DNA from: DASQHY01 sp035602605
GTDB taxonomy: Bacteria > Acidobacteriota > Terriglobia > Acidiferrales > UBA7541
Length of the DNA: 64,000 nucleotides
Direction: 5' to 3'
Assembly: GCA_035602605.1 (NCBI GenBank)
Contig: DATNLZ010000062.1
Span: forward strand, 1 to 64,000
Shown here: one piece after another, positions 27,893 through 36,979 of the stretch
How the letters are laid out: each line of letters starts with the position of its first letter
Position numbering within the stretch: position 1 is the first letter of the stretch
Notes under the pieces: model-generated
The model's input: the letters and a program-made list of their open reading frames with translations, nothing else
Databases searched by the model: none
What the model was told of the DNA's origin: nothing
Program-made: the position numbers and the translations under genes

Positions 27893-29104
27893 ATGCAGCT
27901 CTTCAACAAAGATCGGATGTGGCGGCATCACGAACTGCGCCCGAGCTATGACGTGGTAATCGTCGGGGCCGGCGTGCACGGGCTGGCTGCCGCTTACTAT
28001 CTCGGCAAGGAGCATGGCATTCGAAAAGTAGCTCTTCTCGACAAGAGCTACCTCGGGGCCGGAGCCAGCGGCCGCAATACTGCGATCTTGCGCTCAAACT
28101 ACCGCACTCCTGAAGGCATTCCTTTCTACAACGCCTCGTTGCGGCTGTACGAACAAATGTCGCGTGAGTTGCAGTGGAACGTGCTCTTCAGCCAGTGTGG
28201 GCATCTGACGCTTGCGCACAATGATTCCTCCGTGACCGGTCTTCGTGTCCGCGCCGAGAACAATCAACTGCTGGGCGTGAACAGTCGCATGATCGATCCC
28301 GAAGAAATCGGTAAACTTGTTCCATCGCTCAATCTCAGTCGCGAAGCACGTTATCCGATTCTCGCAGGTCTTCATCATCCGCCAGGCGGCATCATCCGGC
28401 ACGACGCCGTGGTGTGGGGATACGCCCGGGCCTGCGACCGCATGGACATCGAAATCCACCCTTATACCGAAGTCACCGGCATCTCCGTCCAAAACCACAA
28501 GGCGGTGCACGTGACTACGAATCGCGGGCAGATTGCTGCGGGAGCTGTTCTCAATGCAACCGCGGGCTGGGCAAGCACGATTTCGCGTATGGCGGGAGTT
28601 CCATTGCCGATCGTAACGCATCCCCTCCAGGCGTGTGTGACTGAACCGTTGAAGCCATTCCTTAACGTCGTCATCGTGTCTGCTTCCCTGCATGTCTATT
28701 TGAGTCAGACCGACAAGGGAGAACTGGTCATCGGTGCAGAAATCGATCCTTATCAGTCCTACAGCATGAAGGGCACGCTTCCGACACTCGAGCAGATGGC
28801 GACGTACACGCTGGAATTATTTCCTCAGCTACATGGCGTGCGCATCCTGCGCCAATGGGCCGGTATATGCGACATGACGCCTGACTTTGCCCCCATCATG
28901 GGTACTTCACAGGAAGTCACAAACTTTTACATGGACATCGGCTGGGGAACATATGGATTCAAGGCTGCTCCCATATCCGGTAAATGCATGGCCGAATTGA
29001 TTGCCACGGGCCAGACGCCCGATTTAATCGGGCCATTTTCCCCCGCGCGTTTTGCAAAAGGACAGCTAGTCGGGGAAAAGGCAGCGGCAGCCGTATCCCA
29101 TTAA
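27893..29104 (+). CDS. soxB: sarcosine-oxidase-type beta subunit (FAD oxidoreductase)
   Basis: 403 aa, DAO-family flavoprotein. It has the Rossmann motif VGAGVHGLAAAYYLG, the SoxB-specific segment GRNTAILRSNYRTPEGI, and a C-terminal FAD-binding stretch (QWAGICDMTPDFAPIMG, DIGWGTYGFKAAPISGK). It is the subunit that oxidises the N-methyl amino acid. Gene order D-A-G-B differs from the common soxBDAG and mgdABCD (beta first) orders. It is followed 18 bp later by gmaS. Confidence 0.9.
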   Translation: MQLFNKDRMWRHHELRPSYDVVIVGAGVHGLAAAYYLGKEHGIRKVALLDKSYLGAGASGRNTAILRSNYRTPEGIPFYNASLRLYEQMSRELQWNVLFSQCGHLTLAHNDSSVTGLRVRAENNQLLGVNSRMIDPEEIGKLVPSLNLSREARYPILAGLHHPPGGIIRHDAVVWGYARACDRMDIEIHPYTEVTGISVQNHKAVHVTTNRGQIAAGAVLNATAGWASTISRMAGVPLPIVTHPLQACVTEPLKPFLNVVIVSASLHVYLSQTDKGELVIGAEIDPYQSYSMKGTLPTLEQMATYTLELFPQLHGVRILRQWAGICDMTPDFAPIMGTSQEVTNFYMDIGWGTYGFKAAPISGKCMAELIATGQTPDLIGPFSPARFAKGQLVGEKAAAAVSH

Positions 29105-29122
29105 AAGGGGATCTAGAGTCAT

Positions 29123-30454
29123 ATGATCGATAAAATCAAGTCGCAACTCGAGGAAAAAGGCGTCGAGTACCTCTTCTGTTCCTTTGTGGAGTTAACCGGT
29201 GCGCCCAAGGCAAAGCTGGTCCCTATTTCGCACATCGAGGAAATTGCGCGGGACGGTGCCGCCTTTGCTGGCTTTGCCTGTGGCGAAGTTGGCCAAGGAC
29301 CGCAGGATCCGGATATCTGTAGCGTCCCTGATTTCCGTTCGTTAACCGTTCTGCCCTGGCGGAAAAATATTGCCTGGGTGACCGGAAATTTGCACGTCAA
29401 CGGCCAGCCGTGGCCACTCTGTCCTCGAACGGCTCTTACCCGCCAGCTAAAGCGAGCACGTGAACATGGTTATATCGTCAACGTCGGTGTGGAACCGGAG
29501 TTTATGCTCCTCAAAAAGAGTTCCACGGGAGAATACACTCCATGGGACTCGCTCGACACACTCCCTAAGCCCTGCTACGACCTGCGTGCGCTCCACCGTA
29601 ACCTCGACGTAATGACGAGTCTGCTCGGTTTCATGCAGGAACTGGGGTGGGACCCTTACGCTAACGATCATGAAGATGCGAACTGCCAATTCGAAATAAA
29701 CTGGACCTATTCCGAAGCCTTGACCACCGCCGATCGCTATACCTTTTTCAAATGGATGGTTCGTAGCGTGGCCGAACAACATGGCCTCTGGGCCACTTTC
29801 ATGCCAAAACCATTCGGAAATCTGACTGGCAACGGATCTCACGTACATCTAAGTCTGGCCGCTGTCGACACAGGTGAGAACCTATTTCTTGATTCGTCCG
29901 CCGATCTCGGCCTCTCGCAGCTCGGCCGTTGGTTCATGGGCGGCGTGTTGCATCACGCCCGTGCCCTTTCCGCCCTGGTTGCTCCGATTGTTAACAGTTA
30001 CAAGCGTCTGGTGCGAAGCGCTCCACGTTCGGGAGCGACTTGGGCTCCTGTTTATGTGACCCATGGTGCATCCAACCGCACGCAGATGATCCGCATACCC
30101 TCTCCGGGCCGGTTCGAAATTCGGGTGGTGGACGGCGCGGCTAACCCATATCTGGCATTTTCCGGTATCGTTGCCGCTGGTCTTGACGGGATTACGAACA
30201 AAATCGACCCGGGACCAGCTAATTACGACAACCTCTACGAGGTGCCGGAGGAGGAACTATCGGCGCGCGGGATCGGCGTTCTACCGGCTACGCTTGCGGA
30301 AGCGCTGGGCGCTTTGGCCCAGGACTCGGTCGTGCAGAGCGCTCTTGGCCTGGAGTATGCCAAGCGGTATCTGAAGATCAAGCGTGATGAGTGGCTGTTG
30401 CATAACCTTACGGTCACGCCGTGGGAGCGTGAATTTTACATTGCGACATACTGA
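29123..30454 (+). CDS. gmaS: gamma-glutamylmethylamide synthetase (type III glutamine synthetase homologue)
   Basis: 443 aa, the usual GmaS/GlnT length. Glutamine-synthetase signatures are VGVEPEFMLLKK, ANCQFEINWTYSEAL, FMPKPFGNLTGNGSHVHLSL (ATP-site Lys and His) and RIPSPGRFEIRVVDGAANPYLAF. The N-terminal ELTGAPKAKLVP and FACGEVGQGPQDPD look like GmaS as I recall it rather than GlnA. Expected reaction: glutamate + methylamine + ATP to gamma-glutamylmethylamide. Other amines (ethylamine, isopropylamine) are handled by close homologues, so the exact amine is not certain. Its place in an operon with mgsABC and the four oxidase subunits is the main support for GmaS. Confidence 0.87.
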   Translation: MIDKIKSQLEEKGVEYLFCSFVELTGAPKAKLVPISHIEEIARDGAAFAGFACGEVGQGPQDPDICSVPDFRSLTVLPWRKNIAWVTGNLHVNGQPWPLCPRTALTRQLKRAREHGYIVNVGVEPEFMLLKKSSTGEYTPWDSLDTLPKPCYDLRALHRNLDVMTSLLGFMQELGWDPYANDHEDANCQFEINWTYSEALTTADRYTFFKWMVRSVAEQHGLWATFMPKPFGNLTGNGSHVHLSLAAVDTGENLFLDSSADLGLSQLGRWFMGGVLHHARALSALVAPIVNSYKRLVRSAPRSGATWAPVYVTHGASNRTQMIRIPSPGRFEIRVVDGAANPYLAFSGIVAAGLDGITNKIDPGPANYDNLYEVPEEELSARGIGVLPATLAEALGALAQDSVVQSALGLEYAKRYLKIKRDEWLLHNLTVTPWEREFYIATY

Positions 30455-30486
30455 AGCTGACAGTGCTCTCCCCAAAGGTCGATCGC

Positions 30487-31752
30487 ATGCCAAATCGCAG
30501 ACGCACGTTGGGCCTTCTGTTCTTAGTGAGCGTAGTTACCTACCTTGATCGCATAAATATTTCTATCACCAGCTCATCCATCAAGAATGAATTCGGCCTG
30601 GATCGCATTCAGATGGGAATGATCTTCAGCGCCTTCGTGGTGGGCTACACGCTTTTCCAGATTCCTGGGGGATGGGTCGGCGACCGCTTCGGGCACAAGA
30701 GATCCCTCACATTGGCTCTGGTGTGGTGGTCAGTTTTCACCGCGCTGACCGGGTGGACCGGGAAAGGGTTTCTCACTACCGCTGCCTATCTCTTGCCTAC
30801 CTTCTGGACCATACGCTTTCTCGTGGGTGTCGGCGAGGCCGGTGCCTATCCGTGCGCGAACGGCATCATCGGCGATTCGTTCGGCCCCCAGGAACGGGCC
30901 TTAGCGGCTGGTGTTATGTTTGCCGGCATCGGCACCGGGTCGGCCCTCACTCCCCCGTTTGTGGCTTGGATCGTCATGCATCTGGGCTGGCGGCCGGTGT
31001 TTTACATTTCCGGAGCGATTGGAATCTCGCTGGCTCTTCTCTTTCACATCGGAATGCCAGAGCGTTCCGCGCCGACCTTTGGCCGCCAATCCGGATCGCA
31101 ACCATCGCTCCTGCCAAAACCGAAAACTCCCTGGAAGCTCATCCTTTCCAATTCGCAAGTCTGGCTCCTGGTTGTCTCGATCTTCTTTTTCGGCTACGTC
31201 ACCTACGTTTATTACTTCTGGTTCTTCCCTTACTTGGTGGACATTCGAAAAATCTCCATGTTGCGTAGTTCATTTTTCACCGCCATGCCATTTCTGACTA
31301 TGGCGATAAGCGCGCCTCTGGGCGGGGCGTTGAGCGATCATCTGATTCCGCGGATCGGAAAAGCCGCGGCCCGTCGCCGCGTCGCCATGGTAGGACTTAT
31401 CGCCGCGGCAATCCTCATCCCCTGCGGCGCGGTTATCCCTGGTGCTTATCTTGCTGTCGCCTGCCTCTCGTTGGCCGCCGGAGCGTTCTATCTGGCCATC
31501 AGTTCTTATTTCGCAACCGCCATTGAAATTTTCCCCGACTACTCGGCCACGGTTTCGGGAACCATGAACACCGGGGCAGGTCTCGGCGGCATTATTGCTC
31601 CGGTCCTCACACCCTGGGTCGCAAACCATTTTGGCTGGGTAAGCGCTCTAAGTCTGGCGGGAGTCTTCAGTTTGATCGCCGCTGTTCTGTGGAATTTCAT
31701 CGGATCGCCCGATCATGCCGTCGTCCGAACCCCTTCCGGCACGGTTGATTGA
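30487..31752 (+). CDS. MFS transporter, anion:cation symporter-like
   Basis: 421 aa from ATG 30487 (AAAGG 8 nt upstream); a GTG at 30463 would add 8 residues. It has about 12 membrane segments, with the first-helix signature YLDRINIS and motif-A-like GWVGDRFGHKR in the loop between TM2 and TM3, as in the ACS family of organic-anion symporters. It follows gmaS by 32 bp and ends the operon. It may import the N-methylated precursor or export a product; methylamine itself usually enters through ammonium-type carriers, none of which is seen here. Confidence 0.82.
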   Translation: MPNRRRTLGLLFLVSVVTYLDRINISITSSSIKNEFGLDRIQMGMIFSAFVVGYTLFQIPGGWVGDRFGHKRSLTLALVWWSVFTALTGWTGKGFLTTAAYLLPTFWTIRFLVGVGEAGAYPCANGIIGDSFGPQERALAAGVMFAGIGTGSALTPPFVAWIVMHLGWRPVFYISGAIGISLALLFHIGMPERSAPTFGRQSGSQPSLLPKPKTPWKLILSNSQVWLLVVSIFFFGYVTYVYYFWFFPYLVDIRKISMLRSSFFTAMPFLTMAISAPLGGALSDHLIPRIGKAAARRRVAMVGLIAAAILIPCGAVIPGAYLAVACLSLAAGAFYLAISSYFATAIEIFPDYSATVSGTMNTGAGLGGIIAPVLTPWVANHFGWVSALSLAGVFSLIAAVLWNFIGSPDHAVVRTPSGTVD

Positions 31753-32086
31753 GCAATAGGCTAGCGCTAGCAGCGACCACCGTTGAGCTTTTCCTATTCG
31801 AGCTTGGCCGAAACATTGAGCGGGCGCGGCATCGCGAGCAGTTGCCGGAGAGCCATCGTAGGTAGAACAAGACCGCTCACCGGCGTGGGAGTTGGGAGGA
31901 GTTCCCAAGTCGCTCGGTCCGTCTTTAGGCAGGCTTGCTTTGGCATGTAGCGTTCAAATCAAGCCCAAGAGCATCCGAGCTTTCCTCATGAGATCCGACC
32001 CCAATCCCGCCTTCGCCGTGAGCCCATGCTTTCATCGTCTCATCTGATCGTCCACGTCGATGAGGCGGAATACCAGGAACTCGAGG
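31753..32086. other. convergent intergenic region
   Basis: Between the MFS gene (+) and Tat hydrolase 2 (-). It contains GCTAGCGCTAGC, a perfect 12-bp palindrome, at 31760-31771 just after the MFS stop. There is no T-run, so I do not call a terminator. No gene is recognisable. Confidence 0.35.
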
Positions 32087-34192
32087 TCAAGAGAGAGCCG
32101 GTCGAGTGCTCAGCGGTGTCTGAACAACTTTTGTTGGCTCGGTCAGTGCGGTCAGGCTTTCGATATCGAATTCCTTATACAGGTCTAAGCAGAATAGTTC
32201 GGGCGCTTCCTGATAGCTTACGGGTTTGTCTAGGAGGTGGCCCAAACTTTCCATACCTTCACGGATGAGAAGTTCAGAATAGGCGCTCGGCTCCAGAGCT
32301 GACGCAACGAGAGCGATGACTTGGCTGCGAATGCCTCTGCTTTCCAGAAACACATGCTGGGGCCGTTTGCTTTCTTGCAACCACTTTGTTGCCGCAATCA
32401 ACTGCGCAGCTTCTATTCCGAGCGGCCGCTCTCCGATCGATGCCAACAATTGGGTGTAGAGGTTCGACGGGTCCCAGAGCGTTTTGGCCGCACCAGGCTT
32501 ATCTGGCGATGCATCGCCAATGAAAAGCAAGTCAATCGCCAAAACTTGCTCGCCCCGGTTCACATGCCAGGCTACAGAATCAGCGCGGCATTCTGACAAA
32601 ATGGGGGCCCGCGTGGGGTCGGCAAACACTTCCGTCCGCACGGCCTGCCTTCCGTCGTCGGTAAGCACGATTGCGATCGGAGCATTGGTTGGAGCGGTGA
32701 TCGCCTTCAGCCAAACCCCCGTTGCGCTCAGCTTATTGCTAAACTCTAGGCAATAGGAGAGAGTCTCGAGGCCTTTATTCCTGGTGCTCGAGACTGGCCA
32801 GGCATGCTCGACGGTTACTGGATTGTACCGGACGACACTTTTTAGCCGGCCCCTTGCAGCATGCGCCCACTTTGCCCGGGAACTCGCGTCATGAGGTAGC
32901 GGCGGACGCCTGGTCTCAGCCGCCAGCTTCTTGGCTAAGCGGACAATCGTCAGGTTATTTTCAGGCAATCCCACCACAAGCTCCTCGCAACTCTTGATCT
33001 CGCCGTCTACCGGAATTTCCTGCTGAATGACCGGCATGTTGAAATGTTTAGTAAAAAAGGAGTAGGACTGCTGACGGTTGTCCAGCTGGTAATTGTGCGT
33101 TCCGGGGTCGACATTTTCGTGCCAGGCGAAGTCGTCCTCCTTGCCATACAATTTGAAAAACGGCTTTATTTCGTCATAGAGGTGGGGTTTTTCGAGCGGC
33201 GCCCTCATCCCATACTCGTCCTCAGCACCGTATACCAGCAGGGTCGGACGAGGCGCCCGCATCGCGGTGAGCACTGTGTAATCACAATCTGAGCGGAGGT
33301 CGGGCGGATTATATTCGATATCGCCCACATCGGAGTTGCGCTCTATGGCCGACGGAAGCGCGAAATAACCGGATATGGGAATGGCCACGGCAACCCGCTC
33401 ATCAAGAGCGGAAATGAGTATGGTTTGCCATGCGCCGCCGGAAAGGCCTGTGACTCCGATTCGGTGGGCGTCAACACTGGGGTGTTTGCAGAGGTAGTCA
33501 AGTCCTTTACGAATAGCCAAGTAAAATAGGCCTGTCGCGCAAGCACCTACCAAATTCAAGTGCGCTCCCATCCAATGCGCGTTCTCCGGAACGCCCAGCT
33601 CGCCCATTCCCAGCCATTCCAAACTCAAAGCAAACATACCTTGCAAAGCATTATTGATACATCGTTTCTGCTTGTATTCGGCGGCCTTTCCTTGAGAGGC
33701 ATGGCCGTTTAAATTGAGTGTCGCTGGAACCTTGCCGCTGAGTTTCTCAGGTTCGTACAGAAGCGCAGTTGACCAAAAGCCCGGGACAATTTCGTATCGA
33801 AGCTTTCGAGTCCGGTAGCCTTTGCCCGAGGGAATGAGTCCCAGATCCTCGAACTTAGGTGAAGCATTCACCCAGTCCTTGGGCCATCCGTGGAAGATGA
33901 CTTCATCCAATACCTTTTTGCGCAAACGATTCTGTTCCGCGGTCCACTGTTCAGCATTGGCGGGGGCGGGAAGAGGGGCTACGCGCTTCATCAGGTACTG
34001 GCGAAGCTGGAATTCGGCAACCTCTGGAGTTTGAATCTGCTGTTTCAAAACCGTTGCGACCTGATCGGTATTGACTTGGGCTGTCGAAATAACGGGTGCA
34101 AGCAGAGCGGCCGACCCCCCGATGAATGTCATCCCGGCAGCCTTACAGGTTGTCTCAACGAAGTCCCTACGAGTGAGCTTGGTGTTGGACAT
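32087..34192 (-). CDS. Tat-exported alpha/beta-hydrolase (paralogue 2 of 3)
   Basis: 701 aa from ATG 34192 (AAAGGA about 6 nt upstream; the open frame begins 13 codons earlier). It has the Tat motif TRRDFVETT and the same fold as paralogue 1: GVTGLSGGAWQTI (nucleophile Ser), YGAEDEYGMR (Asp) and DPGTHNYQLDNRQQSYSFF (His). Compared with paralogue 1 it has an insertion around residue 545 (DDGRQAVRTEVFADPTRAP region) and a shortened segment before the C-terminal domain. It lies 189 bp downstream of the SMP-30 lactonase on the same strand. Confidence 0.85.
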   Translation of the reverse strand: MSNTKLTRRDFVETTCKAAGMTFIGGSAALLAPVISTAQVNTDQVATVLKQQIQTPEVAEFQLRQYLMKRVAPLPAPANAEQWTAEQNRLRKKVLDEVIFHGWPKDWVNASPKFEDLGLIPSGKGYRTRKLRYEIVPGFWSTALLYEPEKLSGKVPATLNLNGHASQGKAAEYKQKRCINNALQGMFALSLEWLGMGELGVPENAHWMGAHLNLVGACATGLFYLAIRKGLDYLCKHPSVDAHRIGVTGLSGGAWQTILISALDERVAVAIPISGYFALPSAIERNSDVGDIEYNPPDLRSDCDYTVLTAMRAPRPTLLVYGAEDEYGMRAPLEKPHLYDEIKPFFKLYGKEDDFAWHENVDPGTHNYQLDNRQQSYSFFTKHFNMPVIQQEIPVDGEIKSCEELVVGLPENNLTIVRLAKKLAAETRRPPLPHDASSRAKWAHAARGRLKSVVRYNPVTVEHAWPVSSTRNKGLETLSYCLEFSNKLSATGVWLKAITAPTNAPIAIVLTDDGRQAVRTEVFADPTRAPILSECRADSVAWHVNRGEQVLAIDLLFIGDASPDKPGAAKTLWDPSNLYTQLLASIGERPLGIEAAQLIAATKWLQESKRPQHVFLESRGIRSQVIALVASALEPSAYSELLIREGMESLGHLLDKPVSYQEAPELFCLDLYKEFDIESLTALTEPTKVVQTPLSTRPALS

Positions 34193-34381
34193 ACAGGTCC
34201 TTTCGCAATCAAAAATGGGTGGTAGTGACACCTAAGTCTCGGCGTGCGTTGCTCGGGGAAAAGGTTCGATAACCCACCTTAGATCCCAGCGGCTCAGTGC
34301 GCCTCGACTCCTGTCCCATGAAATCCCGGATTTCTGTGACATTCTCAGTTGCAGTAGTTTTCTAGCAGCGTAACACCCGGT

Positions 34382-35257
34382 CTAACCGGTCAAACGAATT
34401 CGCGAGTGGAACTCGGGTACTCCGCGGATTCCCGTTTGTACGCGGAATACCGCTCCGCTGTCCGGTTGCGCGTCTGCATTTTCAGCATCCCTGGCAGTCG
34501 TCACATACATGTCAGCAAGGCGTGGCCCGCCAAAGGCAACGCTGGTGACGCGTTTCACCGGTAATTTGATCCTTCGTTCTTCTACGCCTTCTGGCGAATA
34601 TCGGATAATGCATCCGCCACCCCAACGCGCAGACCACAGATACCCTTCCGCGTCGCGGACCAATCCGTCCGGGTAGCCGTCCGCCTCGACGCCGCGTATG
34701 GCCACTTCCTGATTGGTGATATCGCCAGTCTGTTCCGCATAGTCGAACCTGTAGATTACGTGGGCGTACGAGTCTGTGTAATAGAGGTGCTGGAGATCGA
34801 CAGAAAATGCCAAGCCATTACTGCATTGTATTCCGTCCAACAGCTTGGTGAGCGTGCCGTCGAGGTCGAGACGATAGAGTCTCCCAGGGCATTCCTTGCT
34901 TGGCATGGTTCCGCAAAACACCCTGCCCCTTGGGTCCGCAATCACATCGTTGAATCGGGTGTTTCGCTCGTCCGGAATTCCATCGATAATAATGTTCAGT
35001 TTCCCATCTTTCAACTGGGCGATAGCCCCTTCCGCCATGAATAGCAGGAGACTGTAATCCGCCTGAATCGTAAACCCGCCAACCACCTTTCCTTCATAAA
35101 TCCGCTCACAGGTGCCCGAGCGCGGTGAATAGCGATAAATGCGACCGGCGGGAATATCAATCCAGTACAAGCATTGTTCAGCACGGTGCCACAGAGGATT
35201 CTCCCCGATTTCGCATCGGACATCCGACACGGTTCCTAATCGATTGCTTGCGACCAT
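34382..35257 (-). CDS. SMP-30/gluconolactonase/regucalcin-family lactonase
   Basis: 291 aa six-bladed propeller with the family metal ligands in place: Glu in IGENPLWH, Asn in TRFNDVIAD, Asn in CSNGLAFS and Asp in GYPDGLVRD. Members hydrolyse aldonolactones (or other lactones) with a divalent metal in the centre of the propeller. No signal peptide is evident, so it is probably cytoplasmic. It is divergent from an APC permease/GlucD-like dehydratase operon, which suggests a sugar-lactone to acid to dehydrated-acid route. ATG 35257 is the only good start; its ribosome-binding site is weak. Confidence 0.85.
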   Translation of the reverse strand: MVASNRLGTVSDVRCEIGENPLWHRAEQCLYWIDIPAGRIYRYSPRSGTCERIYEGKVVGGFTIQADYSLLLFMAEGAIAQLKDGKLNIIIDGIPDERNTRFNDVIADPRGRVFCGTMPSKECPGRLYRLDLDGTLTKLLDGIQCSNGLAFSVDLQHLYYTDSYAHVIYRFDYAEQTGDITNQEVAIRGVEADGYPDGLVRDAEGYLWSARWGGGCIIRYSPEGVEERRIKLPVKRVTSVAFGGPRLADMYVTTARDAENADAQPDSGAVFRVQTGIRGVPEFHSRIRLTG

Positions 35258-35336
35258 TCACTCATTCTTTCTTTGCAAAGGATTTCGCATGTTCCACAAT
35301 GCGGACCGAACTAGGCACAAAAGTATAACAAATATG

Positions 35337-35354
35337 AAACGGAACGTACCGTTT
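35337..35354. promoter_or_regulatory. operator-like palindrome in the SMP-30/APC divergent region
   Basis: AAACGGAACGTACCGTTT, an 18-bp inverted repeat with a single mismatched pair. It is 13 bp upstream of the -35 element at 35368 and overlaps the longer motif TATGAAACG (35333-35341). The position suits an activator for the plus-strand operon, a repressor of the divergent lactonase gene, or both. IclR-family proteins bind palindromes of this GAAAC...GTTTC type, and an IclR gene is three genes downstream; the link is inferred. Confidence 0.5.
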
Positions 35355-35367
35355 TCTGAAACAAGTC

Positions 35368-35396
35368 TTGACATGGCGGCAGTATGTAACTATTAT
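35368..35396 (+). promoter_or_regulatory. near-consensus sigma70-type promoter
   Basis: TTGACA at 35368-35373, a 17-bp spacer and TATTAT at 35391-35396: a perfect -35, optimal spacing and a 5/6 match at -10. Transcription would begin near 35403, about 110 nt before the GTG chosen for the APC permease. The -35 box itself reads as a TTG start codon of an open frame, which is therefore not the real start. Confidence 0.65.
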
Positions 35397-35514
35397 CCCG
35401 CCGCTAAACTGCGAGTCTTATTCATTCCTAGGGACTGGATTTCAGGCGACTCGTCGCCGTTTCGTCATCATCACGGCAATCACAGGGGGTGTGGAATGCT
35501 CGGGAGGCATCGGC

Positions 35515-36954
35515 GTGAAGTCAACCGAAGTACTGAGATTGAAGGAATACGCCTTGCCTGAACCAGCTCAGGCTCTCAAGGCCACCAGTCTTGGTATAGC
35601 AGGTGTCGCGGCGCTGGGTGCGGTCATGATGGCGCCTGCCTTGGGCATATACGCCAACCTCGGCCTGATTTGCGCCAGTTCGGGGCTGGTGGCTCCGGCG
35701 GTCTTTCTTGTCGCCTTGCTGTGTACCTTGCCAACCGCAGTGAGCTACGCGTTGATCGCGCGAGAAATTCCCTCGGCGGGTAGTGCTTACACTTGGCTTT
35801 CCGATGCGGTGAATCCGTGGGTGGGTACGTGGATGGGCGTTCTGCTTCTGGCAACCTATTTTTTTTGCGTGATCCTGCAGCCTATTTTGTTCGGCTTGTT
35901 CTTTAGTGATCTCTTGTCATCGCTTTTGCATTTCCAGGCGGGATATGGCACATGGCTGATCGGCGTGTTGGTCTCGACGGGAATAGTGGCCTCGTTGGCT
36001 TACCGAGGCATCGAGATAGCGGCCAAGACCTCGCTGGTCCTGACGATCTTCGAAGCAGTTGTCGTCCTGGCACTATCGGTAACGATCTTTTTTGTTTTGG
36101 TGGGGCGAGGTGAGATTCATTTCACACCGTTCAATCCCCTCGGCTCTTTAGGAGGGTTAACTGGATTTTCCCGGGCCTTGGTCTTTGGTCTGCTGAGCTT
36201 CGTGGGTTTTGGAGTCATTGCAACCGCAGCCGAAGAGACCCACTCGCCTCGAGAAGTGATTCCGAGGGCAATGATACTTTCCTGTGTTATTTTGGGTTTA
36301 TTTTGGGCGGCTACTTCCTGGTTCTTTTGCCTGACTCTCCCGGCGGAGGCGTGGGGGACCTATGTGGCCCGGGGGACGAATCCCATCGCAGTGGTCGCAC
36401 GGACCTACTGGGGGCCCGGTTCTATTCTCATGATCGTTACTGCTATCACCGCGGTATTGGGCGTCTATTTGGCCTCGGTTGTTGGATATTCCCGAGTGGC
36501 GTTTGCAATGGGTCGGGATGGGGCGCTCCCGGCGTTTTTTGGAAGACTGCATCCCAAATACCATACACCGTGGAACGCCCAGCATGTCGCATTTGTTGCC
36601 GCGCTATTGATAGTGCCTGCCTGGGGCCGCTGGGTCGGTACCTATCTTTCCTACGATTGGTGGGGAAGTGCGGTGGTTTTCTTTTCCATGGTGTCCAACA
36701 TCTTGGTAAGTATCGGATGCACGGTTTTTTTCTATCGATTTCGGAGGGATCGGGCTAACTGGTTTCTCCATGGACTGGTTCCATTTCTTGGCATCCTGGC
36801 CAGTCTTTTACCGTTGTATTTTGCCTTTGGGCCTGAGCTCTGGAGGCTTGGTTGGAAGCAGGGTCAAAGCGTCATTCTTTTTTGTGTCCTCATAGTCTTT
36901 AGCTCGGCGGTGTATGCCGCGGTATTGAGAAAGGCCGGAAAACCAAAGTCTTAA
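35515..36954 (+). CDS. APC-superfamily amino acid/organic-solute permease
   Basis: 479 aa from GTG 35515, chosen because GGGAGG lies 8 nt upstream and because a strong promoter lies inside the longer open frame. About 12 hydrophobic segments; the first has GIAGVAALGAVMMAPALGIYANLG, and later parts (AREIPSAGSAYTWLSDAV, VGFGVIATAAEETHSPREVIPRAM) match APC carriers. It shares little obvious sequence with the permease at 6934-8343. It is followed 25 bp later by the dehydratase gene, so it probably imports that enzyme's precursor or a co-metabolised amino acid. Confidence 0.87.
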   Translation: MKSTEVLRLKEYALPEPAQALKATSLGIAGVAALGAVMMAPALGIYANLGLICASSGLVAPAVFLVALLCTLPTAVSYALIAREIPSAGSAYTWLSDAVNPWVGTWMGVLLLATYFFCVILQPILFGLFFSDLLSSLLHFQAGYGTWLIGVLVSTGIVASLAYRGIEIAAKTSLVLTIFEAVVVLALSVTIFFVLVGRGEIHFTPFNPLGSLGGLTGFSRALVFGLLSFVGFGVIATAAEETHSPREVIPRAMILSCVILGLFWAATSWFFCLTLPAEAWGTYVARGTNPIAVVARTYWGPGSILMIVTAITAVLGVYLASVVGYSRVAFAMGRDGALPAFFGRLHPKYHTPWNAQHVAFVAALLIVPAWGRWVGTYLSYDWWGSAVVFFSMVSNILVSIGCTVFFYRFRRDRANWFLHGLVPFLGILASLLPLYFAFGPELWRLGWKQGQSVILFCVLIVFSSAVYAAVLRKAGKPKS

Positions 36955-36979
36955 AAGCAGCGGACGAAAGGACGGGTCA

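Noticed and set aside
31760..31771. GCTAGCGCTAGC palindrome after the MFS gene as a regulatory or recombination site
   Set aside because: Perfect but isolated, in a convergent region with no promoter and no second copy noticed; it may be chance.
35368..35514. 49-codon N-terminal extension of the APC permease frame
   Set aside because: Its TTG start is the -35 box of a near-consensus promoter, so the region is upstream of the transcription start or in the leader; GTG 35515 has GGGAGG in front.
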